This document shows positions 45,220-53,094 of a stretch of 64,000 nucleotides of DNA, one piece after another. The stretch lies in the NCBI GenBank assembly GCA_019359395.1, contig JAHHHK010000014.1, forward strand, positions 62,001 through 126,000, in the 5' to 3' direction. This stretch comes from Komarekiella atlantica HA4396-MV6 (GTDB lineage: Bacteria; Cyanobacteriota; Cyanobacteriia; Cyanobacteriales; Nostocaceae). The notes beneath the pieces are model-generated. The model searched no databases. It saw only the letters and a list, made by a program, of their open reading frames with translations, and was not told where the DNA came from. The number at the start of each line of letters is the position of its first letter. Position 1 is the first letter of the stretch. A program made the translations under genes and the position numbers.

Positions 45220-45782
45220 CTTTCTAGGACGGCATCACGGGTAGTGGGATAGGGAATTTTTAGCAGTTCAAAGTATGATTGAGTATCTAAAAGAGCAATT
45301 ACATCGTCAGGACTGGCATCAGATCGAGCAGGTTGGCAAAACCAATCTTGTTGGTCTTCTGCAAAAATTTTCTTGAGTACATCTGGTGTCATCGGGCGTA
45401 AATCTTCACCAGATCGCATCAAGTATGCACCATCAAAGGTATATGCTTGTCCTACAGGACGAGGTGGTATTTCAAAGACTAATACTCGACCATTGGGATG
45501 GGCTAATTCTGTTACGTCTACGCGGAATCTAAGTTTTTCTACAATACGGGATTTAATTTCATTCAGGGAAGTCTGTGATGGAAAAGCTTGGGAACCCACA
45601 ACTTGACGGGGTGGCTTATTAGTTACACCGAAAACTAAATGTCCACCTCCTTCATTGGCTAATGCTACACAATACTTGAGTAAGTCAACTTTATTAAAAT
45701 GCTGCCTAGCTTCTTTAAATTCAAGGTTCTCAGTTTCAGCAGGTGCATTCAGCCATTTTTCAAGGGTTTCTAGGGTAATCAT
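45201..45782 (-). CDS. AlbA_2/Schlafen-type domain, N-terminal part of a split regulator
   Basis: This 193-aa frame has the AlbA_2 domain: ENLEFKEARQHFNKVDLLKYCVALANEGGGHLVFGV, followed by YLMRSGEDLRPMTPDVLKKIF. Such domains occur in putative ATP-dependent regulators and in Schlafen-like defence proteins. It ends DAVLERCRANS, where whole homologues run on into the ATPase part. AAGGAGGG precedes the ATG. Its first 23 bp overlap the end of hsdS. Its place inside a type I restriction operon suggests a role with it, which is inference. Confidence 0.8.
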   Translation of the reverse strand: MITLETLEKWLNAPAETENLEFKEARQHFNKVDLLKYCVALANEGGGHLVFGVTNKPPRQVVGSQAFPSQTSLNEIKSRIVEKLRFRVDVTELAHPNGRVLVFEIPPRPVGQAYTFDGAYLMRSGEDLRPMTPDVLKKIFAEDQQDWFCQPARSDASPDDVIALLDTQSYFELLKIPYPTTRDAVLERCRANS

Positions 45783-46680
45783 GCTGCAATTCCCTCCTTA
45801 GCAATACACCTGTTTCTGCTATATTTGCCGCAATAGTTATACATACTGTTCCTTTAGGCCACAACTTACTCTGAGCTAGACCTACTTCGTTATAAGTTTG
45901 CGAATAGCTAGTTACAATATGATTTGAATTGCGAATATCTCCTGTTTGAATAAATGGATATTCACCGCCATAAAGTTTCTTATCATTTCTTGGTCGGTGT
46001 CTTGATTTTCCTCTACCAAATTGAATTGATACCTGCTTGAGTGTTTTCTCCTCCCAACCGTCGCCTTTCTGGGTAAAGATGGCGTTTAGATAGCTTTCAA
46101 ATATTTCGCTGGAGTTGGCGAGGTTTTTTTCGGTGTTTGCGATCGCTCTATCAATCCCCTCAAACGTCTCATCCAAAATAGCCACAATCCGCTTTTGTTC
46201 AGACAGTGGTGCGATAGGAATCTCAGTATTTTTAATTTTTATTTGAGAAATATTAGGCTGTGCATTTCCCGCAGCCTTTGAAATTAGTTCTGCTTTTTTT
46301 GACAAAAGAGTATAATAGATAAACTCTGGAACAAATCTTTCATTAGGTAGTATTCCACATACAGCCTGATTAGTAGCCGCTTCAAATCTAAGGATTCCAA
46401 CTTGACCGGCTGTTGCACCATACATCGCAACAAGAACAGTATTTACAGGAAATATTTTTGCTGAAGAGTTTTCTAAACCTGCTTGAGTGATAAAATTTTC
46501 AGATTTAAATATTTCTCCTTGAGCAACTTCACCGCTTAAAAGCCAAGGAATCTGCCCACTCTCATAATATTCTTTCTTAGATTTTAAGGGTGTACCACCT
46601 GCACCAGTTTTGCATACTTCGCCAATGCTTTTAATCTCCCAACCCACTAGTAATTGTTTACTATCAACTCTCAACTGCAT
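45760..46680 (-). CDS. hsdS: Type I restriction enzyme specificity subunit, truncated
   Basis: This 306-aa HsdS has a full first target-recognition domain (WEIKSIGEVCKTGAGGTPLK to IPIAPLSEQKRIVAIL), the central helix (about 170-205) and most of a second one (WEEKTLKQVSIQFGRGKSRH to ICITIAANIAETGVL, described by landmarks). After AETGVL the sequence changes to LRRELQHDYPRNP, unlike HsdS, and stops inside the AlbA_2 gene start. The last part of the second domain and the C-terminal helix are missing (family about 400 aa). It may be inactive, or act as a half-subunit dimer. Confidence 0.85.
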   Translation of the reverse strand: MQLRVDSKQLLVGWEIKSIGEVCKTGAGGTPLKSKKEYYESGQIPWLLSGEVAQGEIFKSENFITQAGLENSSAKIFPVNTVLVAMYGATAGQVGILRFEAATNQAVCGILPNERFVPEFIYYTLLSKKAELISKAAGNAQPNISQIKIKNTEIPIAPLSEQKRIVAILDETFEGIDRAIANTEKNLANSSEIFESYLNAIFTQKGDGWEEKTLKQVSIQFGRGKSRHRPRNDKKLYGGEYPFIQTGDIRNSNHIVTSYSQTYNEVGLAQSKLWPKGTVCITIAANIAETGVLLRRELQHDYPRNP

Positions 46681-46689
46681 ATCATTCCT

Positions 46690-47019
46690 CTAATCCTTTG
46701 CAGGTTGAGCGGAGTCGAAACCAGCATTTTCATAATGTGAATAATTCTGACACTCCGCCAAAATATGCAGGCGATCCCAATCACTATTCATTAAAGCAAT
46801 CTTCTTAGCCCGACTCCAACCCTGAACCTGTTTTTCCCGATAAAAAGCATCCGCAACATGATCGTAATGCTCTGCATAAACTAACTTTACAGGTAATCGC
46901 TTCATTGTATGATTTGCACCCAAACCATTTTGATGTTGCCATAGACGAAGAGGCAAATGCTTTGTACTTCCTGTATAGAAGGAACTATCAGCACATTCCA
47001 GAATATACATATAGGGCAT
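46690..47019 (-). CDS. GIY-YIG nuclease family protein
   Basis: This 109-aa single-domain GIY-YIG protein reads YMYILECADSSFYTGSTKHL (the GIY...YIG strands), RLWQHQNG, VYAEHYDHVADAFYREKQV (with the Arg/Glu helix) and WSRAKKIALM. Small proteins like this are UvrC-like nucleases of unclear role. The ATG at 47019 follows GAGGTCATA. The C-terminal GFDSAQP comes from a dispersed repeat. It lies between hsdM and hsdS and is flanked by direct copies of that repeat. Confidence 0.85.
   Translation of the reverse strand: MPYMYILECADSSFYTGSTKHLPLRLWQHQNGLGANHTMKRLPVKLVYAEHYDHVADAFYREKQVQGWSRAKKIALMNSDWDRLHILAECQNYSHYENAGFDSAQPAKD
46703..46728. repeat. GGTTGAGCGAAGTCGAAACC-type repeat, right of GIY-YIG gene
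   Basis: GGTTGAGCGGAGTCGAAACC followed by AGCATT. It matches 47101-47126 over 26 bp with one mismatch in the same orientation, so the GIY-YIG gene lies between direct repeats. Confidence 0.85.
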
Positions 47020-47100
47020 TATTATGACCTCATGCAAAAAGACGGACTTCGACTTCGCTCAGTCCTCATATCTAGCGGGTTCAGCGAATTGCTCTGTGCT

Positions 47101-47126
47101 GGTTGAGCGAAGTCGAAACCAGCATT
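47101..47126. repeat. GGTTGAGCGAAGTCGAAACC repeat, left of GIY-YIG gene
   Basis: A direct copy of the repeat at 46703-46728. An inverted part copy (TTCGACTTCGCTCAG) lies at about 47048-47062, so a hairpin is possible. The hsdM stop lies 2 bp beyond it. Confidence 0.85.
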
Positions 47127-47127
47127 C

Positions 47128-48690
47128 TTATAGCATTCCCCCAATTCCTGCTAGAATATCAGCACTCTCCGCGTCCAAAGCCGCAATCTCATCCAAAATT
47201 TCCTGCGGTTCTCGTAACGCCGATTCCTCAGCTTTATTTGGATTCTTCACAGACAAATCAAAAGTCACCTGATCCATATCAGTAATATCCACCAACCAAG
47301 ACTTTTCCGATTCTGCAAACGTAGCCTGTAACTCGACAAACTCCTGCAAATCCTCATCATTCAGAGAATTGGTTTTACCCATATTCCGCCCCGGATCGAG
47401 TTGGTAATACCAAATTTTCTGAGTAGCCATTCCCTGAGTTAAAGGTTTTCCCTGAGAAAATAAAGGCGTTCCCTGAACAGCATCGAAGGGCTTTCCTTTC
47501 TCAAAAAACAGCACCACCGTTTTTACTCCCGCCCCGATAAAAGTCCCACTCGGACAATCTAAAATGGTGTGCAGATTGCAACTACTTAAAAGCTCTTGAC
47601 GCAACCCCCGCGAAGCATTATCCGAATTTGACAGGAACGTATTTTTAATTACTACCGCAGCTTTACCGCCAACTTTTAGCATTTTGATGAAATGCTGCAA
47701 AAATAGAAACGCCGTTTCCCCTGTCTTAATCGGGAAATTCTGCTGTACTTCCTTGCGTTCCTTCCCCCCAAATGGTGGATTAGCCAAAATGACATCAAAA
47801 CGATTCTTGTCTTGAATATCACTGAGATTTTCCGTCAGCGTGTTGGTGTGGATAATATTCGGCGCATCAATGCCATGCAAAATCATATTCATGATGGCAA
47901 TCACATACGCCAAACTTTTCTTTTCTTTACCCGTAAACGTATGTTTTTGAAGTATCTCAAGCTCTTTTGTTGTCAGCTTACCGTTCGGTTGAGCGAAGTC
48001 GAAACCCCGACGTAAATAGTCGTAACTCTCGCACAAAAACCCCGCCGAACCACAAGCACCATCATAAATGCGATCGCCAATCTTCGGCTTCACCACCTGA
48101 ATCATTGCCCGAATCAACGGACGCGGTGTGTAATACTCACCCCCATTGCGCCCCGCATTCCCCATGTTTTTGATTTTCGCCTCATAGAGATGCGATAGCT
48201 CGTGTTTCTCCTGTTGCGATCTAAACCGTAGCTCATCAATATATTCCAGTGCATCTCGCAAGCTGTAGCCACTTTGAAACCTATTCTTAATCTCGCTAAA
48301 AATTTCCCCTATCTTGTATTCGATTGTGTCTGGACTGGTAGCCCGTTCCTTAAAACTTAGTAAATACGGAAATAATTTGCGGTTGACATAATCAATCAGA
48401 TCGTCGCCAATCAGCGCATTATCATGATCCAATGTACCATGCTTACTGAGCGTAGCCGAAGTATCCGCTTTTTTCGGTGCTGCCCAAGATGACCAACGAT
48501 GCGCCTCATCAATAATAAATTCATAAGGTTTACCAGCTAGTTCCGCCTCCAACGCCCTTTCCTGCTCCAAATCATCCAAATACTTCAGAAACAGCAACCA
48601 AGACGTTTGCTCGGTGTAATCTAACTCTGTAGTACAACCCGCCTCTTTCCAGAGAACGTCATCAATATTTTTAAAAGTTTGCTCAAACAT
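47128..48690 (-). CDS. hsdM: Type I restriction enzyme, M (DNA methyltransferase) subunit
   Basis: This 520-aa N6-adenine methyltransferase has the HsdM N-terminal helical domain, the SAM loop YDGACGSAGFLCESYDYL and the catalytic ILANPPFGGKE (NPPF). With HsdS it methylates the recognition site and protects the host. Residues about 228-236 (RGFDFAQPN) are encoded by a copy of the dispersed GGTTGAGCGAAGTCGAAACC repeat at 47985-48006, an in-frame intrusion between the SAM loop and the catalytic motif. It is the first gene of the locus. Confidence 0.94.
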   Translation of the reverse strand: MFEQTFKNIDDVLWKEAGCTTELDYTEQTSWLLFLKYLDDLEQERALEAELAGKPYEFIIDEAHRWSSWAAPKKADTSATLSKHGTLDHDNALIGDDLIDYVNRKLFPYLLSFKERATSPDTIEYKIGEIFSEIKNRFQSGYSLRDALEYIDELRFRSQQEKHELSHLYEAKIKNMGNAGRNGGEYYTPRPLIRAMIQVVKPKIGDRIYDGACGSAGFLCESYDYLRRGFDFAQPNGKLTTKELEILQKHTFTGKEKKSLAYVIAIMNMILHGIDAPNIIHTNTLTENLSDIQDKNRFDVILANPPFGGKERKEVQQNFPIKTGETAFLFLQHFIKMLKVGGKAAVVIKNTFLSNSDNASRGLRQELLSSCNLHTILDCPSGTFIGAGVKTVVLFFEKGKPFDAVQGTPLFSQGKPLTQGMATQKIWYYQLDPGRNMGKTNSLNDEDLQEFVELQATFAESEKSWLVDITDMDQVTFDLSVKNPNKAEESALREPQEILDEIAALDAESADILAGIGGML

Positions 48691-48778
48691 TTAGCTTTGC
48701 TGTGGGATTTCTGCCGTCGGCAGTTACTTTAGTCAAGGAAGTTTATAAGTCTTAGTTAGCGTTATGTAGAGCAACAAA

Positions 48779-48851
48779 TGGAGAATAACGGATTTGAACC
48801 GATGACCTCTGCGGTGCGATCGCAGCGCTCTACCAACTGAGCTAATTCCCC
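48779..48851 (-). tRNA. trnA: tRNA-Ala (CGC)
   Basis: Read on the minus strand: acceptor GGGGAAT/ATTCTCC with the G3-U70 pair that marks tRNA-Ala, D-arm GCTCAGTTGGTAGAGC, anticodon stem CTGCG/CGCAG with loop ATCGCAC (anticodon CGC at 48816-48818), T-arm CGGTTCAAATCCG, discriminator A, no encoded CCA. The anticodon arm contains the HIP1 octamer GCGATCGC (48816-48823). Confidence 0.92.
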
Positions 48852-49231
48852 TTTTGAACAACCTAAACAAAGTACTCTTTAACCTGTTTTAACTGTCCTA
48901 AAGCTGTCTTAATGATAACCTAATCTAGCTATATCTGACTACTTGGATCGTGGAGTTAGCAGAGTGCGATCTGCGCTTCATAGCAGCGCTTCGCTATCGC
49001 CATCATTTCTACCGTCAGGCTGCAACACGGGTGCTTGATGAACCAGAGAGTATCAAAGGTGGGCGATCGCGTCATCATTGCCTCGACTAATGCTTCTGTT
49101 ATCAGGCTATTGGATGCCGATTCTTGAACCACTAGAAAAACAACTTCCTATATAAATTTTAAAGTCACATTACTTGACTTTTTGCTTAAACAAAAAATAG
49201 GAATATTTACTCTGTAAACAACAACCACTGT
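48852..49231. other. Intergenic region, nothing clear
   Basis: This 380-bp stretch contains HIP1 at about 49065 and a small palindromic patch (AGCAGCGCTTCGCTATCGCC). No coding frame or RNA is recognised. Confidence 0.5.
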
Positions 49232-50113
49232 TTAAAAAGATCCGGCAATCATCCCAGCAAGTAATGTAAAACCAATCCAGACATTTTGGCGGAACATTTG
49301 ACCGTATACAGGGTTAGGTAGATCTTGCTGCCTTAATTGTAGAGACTGCCAAACCCAGCCAATAGTAGCCAGTACTAGACTAATCCAAAAAGGCAAGTGA
49401 AGGTTGATTAATACACCCAACCAAGCTAATAATAAAATTGTGCCCGTAAAGAAAACTCCGATAGCTACAGGGGCGTAATTACCAAAAAATAGGGCACTAG
49501 AATTAATACCAATGCGCCGATCATCTTCGCGATCGCTCATCGCATAAAGTGTATCAAATCCCAATGTCCACAATACAGTCGCGCCCCAAAGTAGCCAAGT
49601 TGGTGAAGAAAGGTTTTGCGTCACCGCACTCCAGCTGATCAATACGCCAAAACCCCAAGCAATCGAAAGCACTAATTGCGGTACTGGAAATACCCGCTTT
49701 GCCCCTGGATAAAGCAGAATCACGGGTACTGCTGCCACAGATAACCAGAAACTCAGGGGGTTAAGATAAAAGGCCAGAACTGCTGCACATGCCATCGCTA
49801 CTATCGCGACGACAATCCCAACTTTCACAGATAAGGCGCGGGAGGCCAAGGGGCGATCGCGTGTTCTCTCTACTTCTGGATCAATATCTCGATCCCACAA
49901 ATCATTGACAACACAACCAGCTGCACTTGTGGCCAGAGTACCCAAGATGATCACACCAACCAGAGGTAAAGGCGGTTTCCCGGAAGCTGCCAAAAATACG
50001 GCCCAGAGGGCAGGAATCATCAAAATTAACCGCCCTTCTGGTTTATGCCACCGCAGAAGCCGAATAATTACAAGCCATACAGGTTCTTGGTTGCGTTCTG
50101 GCGTCCTTAACAT
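49232..50113 (-). CDS. ubiA: 4-hydroxybenzoate polyprenyltransferase (UbiA family)
   Basis: This membrane prenyltransferase of about 293 aa has the two Asp-rich motifs that bind prenyl diphosphate and Mg2+: NDLWDRDIDPEVERTRDRPL (NDxxDxxxD) and DTLYAMSDREDDRRIG (second motif), and about eight helices. In cyanobacteria this branch joins a solanesyl-type chain to 4-hydroxybenzoate for plastoquinone. I start at the ATG at 50113; a GTG at 50122 is in frame and neither has a strong ribosome site. Confidence 0.9.
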   Translation of the reverse strand: MLRTPERNQEPVWLVIIRLLRWHKPEGRLILMIPALWAVFLAASGKPPLPLVGVIILGTLATSAAGCVVNDLWDRDIDPEVERTRDRPLASRALSVKVGIVVAIVAMACAAVLAFYLNPLSFWLSVAAVPVILLYPGAKRVFPVPQLVLSIAWGFGVLISWSAVTQNLSSPTWLLWGATVLWTLGFDTLYAMSDREDDRRIGINSSALFFGNYAPVAIGVFFTGTILLLAWLGVLINLHLPFWISLVLATIGWVWQSLQLRQQDLPNPVYGQMFRQNVWIGFTLLAGMIAGSF

Positions 50114-50122
50114 AAAAATCAC

Positions 50123-50527
50123 TAAAAAATTAAGAACTTCACTTTAGCTAGATGAATTAATGCATCTTTACATCTATAGAATATCGTTATTTGCTATTTG
50201 TAAAAGCATAACTACAAGTGGCAACTTTAAAAACGTTTAAATAGTCACAAAAGTTATAAGCAGCAGGGTGAATATACTTAGCTCAGTTAGCCTCAACGCC
50301 CTTCGGGCTGGGAAAAGAGCAAGAGATAAGGGGAACCTCATAAACAAATTTAGTTGCTCTAAAGCGAGTGCGTTTGTTATTTCTTCTTTTCCCTTGAACC
50401 TTTAACCTTTTCCCTCCGAAACGCAGTTTCGGCCAAGCTGAAAGCAAGTGTGTTGCAACAAATATCAGTGCCAACTACCCCGACACACCACGTTTTACCA
50501 TTATTTCTGATAAAGAGAGAAAACTAG
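50123..50527. other. Intergenic region with repeat
   Basis: Between the divergent ubiA and ppx genes. About 50300-50420 holds GGGAAAAGAGCAAGAGATAA and the end CCTTTAACCTTTTCCCTCC, a diverged member of the TTTAACCTTTTCCCC-ended repeat family, then GAAACGCAGTTTCGG. The rest is AT-rich and should hold both promoters. Confidence 0.55.
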
Positions 50528-52180
50528 ATGCTAAATTTAGTTTCGGCTAGCTGGGAAAGTACTCCAACTCAACCAGTTGAACGACATCGGATTATTGCTG
50601 CCATTGACCTGGGAACAAATTCACTGCACATGGTAATTGTCAAGATAGACCCGACACTACCAGCTTTTAGTATTATTGCCAGAGAAAAAGATACTGTGAG
50701 ACTGGGCGATCGCGACCTGAGTACAGGGAACCTGAAACCAGAGATCATTAAAAAAGCGATCGCAGCTCTGGGACGCTTCCAAAAAGTTGCCAAAACTTTA
50801 AATGCTGAAACAATTATTGCAGTGGCAACTAGTGCTGTGCGCGAAGCTCCCAATGGTAAAGATTTTTTACACCAGGTAGAAACGGAGTTGGGTTTAAGCG
50901 TTGACTTGATTTCTGGTCAAGAAGAAGCGCGACGCATTTACCTAGGGGTGCTGTCGGGGATGGAATTTCATAACCAGCCCCACATCATTGTCGATATTGG
51001 CGGTGGTTCTACAGAATTAATTTTGGGCGATAGTCATGAACCGCGTACTCTCACCAGTACTAAAGTTGGTGCAGTCAGGCTAACTGGCGAGTTAATCACC
51101 ACCGACCCCATCAGCAACACCGAGTTTCAGTATCTACAAGCCTATGCCCGTGGGATGTTGGAACGTTCTGTAGATGAGGTGTTAGCAAACCTACAGTTTG
51201 GGGAATCTCCTCGTTTGATTGGAACTGCTGGCACGATTGAAACCCTGGCGATGATTCATGCACGAGAAAAGCTAGGTGTTGTCCCCTCCACTCTCAATGG
51301 CTACCAGTTCCATCTTAAAGACTTGCGGGAGTTGGTAAATCGCTTGCGGAAACTGAGTAACTCAGAAAGGGGTGCAATACCCGGTATGCCAGACAAGCGG
51401 GCTGAAGTGATACTTGCTGGTGCAGTAATATTACAGGAAGCAATGACCCTTTTGGGTGCTGATTCGGTAACAGTATGTGAGCGCTCTCTCAGGGAAGGTG
51501 TAGTCGTAGACTGGATGCTCTCCCACGGTTTAATTGAAGATAGACTGCGTTACCAAAGTTCGGTTCGTGAGCGCAATGTTCTAAAACTTGCTAGTAAGTA
51601 TCATATCAACTTAGAACATAGCGATCGCGTGGCAGCATTTGCCCATAGTTTATTTGACCAAACTCAAGGTACACTACACAACTGGGGGCAGGACGAACGT
51701 CAACTGCTTTGGGCGGCTACAATATTACACAATTGCGGTCATTATATTAGCCATTCGTCTCACCACAAGCATTCTTACTATCTAATTCGCAATGGTGAAT
51801 TACTCGGTTATACAGAAACAGAAATTGAAATTATTGCCAACTTAGCGCGTTATCATCGCAAATCGCCACCGAAGAAAAAACATGAAAATTATCAGAATTT
51901 GCTGACTAAACAGCATCGTCAAATGGTCAGCCAATTGAGTGCCATTTTAAGATTAGCAGTTGCATTAGATAGGCGACAAATTGGAGCGATCGCTCAAGTG
52001 CAATGCGAGTATTATCCACAACTCCGGCACGTCAACTTGTTAATTTTTCCATCTCAAACTGCTGATGACTGTGCTTTAGAACTCTGGAGCTTAGATTATA
52101 AAAAAGGAGTATTTGAGGAAGAATTTGGAGTGAAATTAATTGCAACTCTAGAAGATTCTGTCGTTGCAACTATTTCCTAG
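50528..52180 (+). CDS. ppx: Ppx/GppA phosphatase family protein (exopolyphosphatase)
   Basis: This 550-aa protein has the ASKHA phosphatase domain: AAIDLGTNSLHMVIVKID, VATSAVREAPNGKDFL, IVDIGGGSTELILGD and GTAGTIETLAMIHA. A C-terminal HD-like domain (LLWAATILHNCGHYISHSSHHKHSYYLI) of about 200 residues follows, as in long exopolyphosphatases. It removes phosphate from polyphosphate ends, or pppGpp in the GppA type; the two cannot be told apart by eye. Confidence 0.92.
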   Translation: MLNLVSASWESTPTQPVERHRIIAAIDLGTNSLHMVIVKIDPTLPAFSIIAREKDTVRLGDRDLSTGNLKPEIIKKAIAALGRFQKVAKTLNAETIIAVATSAVREAPNGKDFLHQVETELGLSVDLISGQEEARRIYLGVLSGMEFHNQPHIIVDIGGGSTELILGDSHEPRTLTSTKVGAVRLTGELITTDPISNTEFQYLQAYARGMLERSVDEVLANLQFGESPRLIGTAGTIETLAMIHAREKLGVVPSTLNGYQFHLKDLRELVNRLRKLSNSERGAIPGMPDKRAEVILAGAVILQEAMTLLGADSVTVCERSLREGVVVDWMLSHGLIEDRLRYQSSVRERNVLKLASKYHINLEHSDRVAAFAHSLFDQTQGTLHNWGQDERQLLWAATILHNCGHYISHSSHHKHSYYLIRNGELLGYTETEIEIIANLARYHRKSPPKKKHENYQNLLTKQHRQMVSQLSAILRLAVALDRRQIGAIAQVQCEYYPQLRHVNLLIFPSQTADDCALELWSLDYKKGVFEEEFGVKLIATLEDSVVATIS

Positions 52181-52238
52181 TTCACGATTTCTGAGAATCT
52201 TTATCTCGACGTATACAAGCCCCTGAATTTATTAAGAA

Positions 52239-52367
52239 GGGGAAAAGGTAAAAACCGAACTTCTCTACGAGACGATGAACGCGAACGTCCCGCTACGCGC
52301 TTTCGCCCGCAAGTGGCGCGACCTGTTTACCCCTTTTCCCTTTCCCTTTAACCTTTTCCCCTATGCG
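52239..52367. mobile_element. TIR-bounded repeat element, copy 2
   Basis: Starts GGGGAAAAGGTAAAAACCGA, contains GAACGCGAACGTCCCGCTAC and GGCGCGACCTGTTTACCCC, and ends TTTAACCTTTTCCCCTATGC. The terminal parts GGGGAAAAGGT and ACCTTTTCCCC are inverted repeats. It is shorter than copy 1, lacking the CTGTGGGAGGTAAAACAAGC part. Confidence 0.75.
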
Positions 52368-52463
52368 TTTTTATCTCTGGGGTTTTCCTGTTAACCTGGG
52401 TCGGGTCAAACCTGCTTGCTGCTGATGATTTGTACAAATACTTAGTCAATATACCTTAATCTT

Positions 52464-52844
52464 ATGCCCAAACACACGTTATTCGTCTGTAAATCCTGCC
52501 ACCATTCATCCACAGGACGACCAGATAATCCTCCTTTTGATGGCACTATTTTAATTGACCAACTCAACACTTTATGCACCAAACAATTCCCAGATAATGA
52601 AGTGGAAATTCAACTAGTGGGATGTTTATGGGCGTGCAATCATGGCTGTGTTGTATCCGTCGCCAGTCCAGATAAACCCACCTATCTCTTCGTCAATCTC
52701 ACCCCTGGAGAAAGTGCCACTGCCTTACTAGATTTTATGCAACTGTATCTCAAAAGTCCTAAAGGAAATGTAGTTTGGAAACAGATTCCTGAATTGTTAC
52801 AATCTGCTATTTTTGCCCAAATTCCACCACAAGATAATTCCTAA
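52464..52844 (+). CDS. DUF1636 family protein
   Basis: This 126-aa protein has two Cys pairs, LFVCKSCHHS near the start and LVGCLWACNHGCVV in the middle, in a thioredoxin-like ferredoxin arrangement typical of DUF1636. It probably binds an Fe-S cluster or metal. The family has no settled function; I do not recall one with certainty. No ribosome site is clear. It stands alone between ppx and the P-type ATPase. Confidence 0.8.
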   Translation: MPKHTLFVCKSCHHSSTGRPDNPPFDGTILIDQLNTLCTKQFPDNEVEIQLVGCLWACNHGCVVSVASPDKPTYLFVNLTPGESATALLDFMQLYLKSPKGNVVWKQIPELLQSAIFAQIPPQDNS

Positions 52845-53094
52845 TTTGCCCTGGGCTGGGCTCTAAGCGTAACGATGCCATTAGCTGTCTATTAAATTTA
52901 GGTACTTACAATTTTTATCATCTACCAAAAGTAAGATGTTTGCTGTAAGTTAACTGAATGTATTGCGCTCACTTTTAAATCACATTTGTTTCCAATACTG
53001 GATGTACAGGTCAACTTTAGTAATTAGCTAGAACTATAAAAACAGCTAATAGTCTTAATTTACCCTGTTAGTGTTAAATATAAGGGCGAATAAG

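Noticed and set aside
50283-50474. 63-codon minus-strand frame between ubiA and ppx
   Set aside because: It runs through a dispersed repeat and has no protein-like composition.
52380-52463. Cobalamin riboswitch before the DUF1636 gene
   Set aside because: I looked for the conserved B12-box type sequence and found none; the upstream DNA is repeat and AT-rich.
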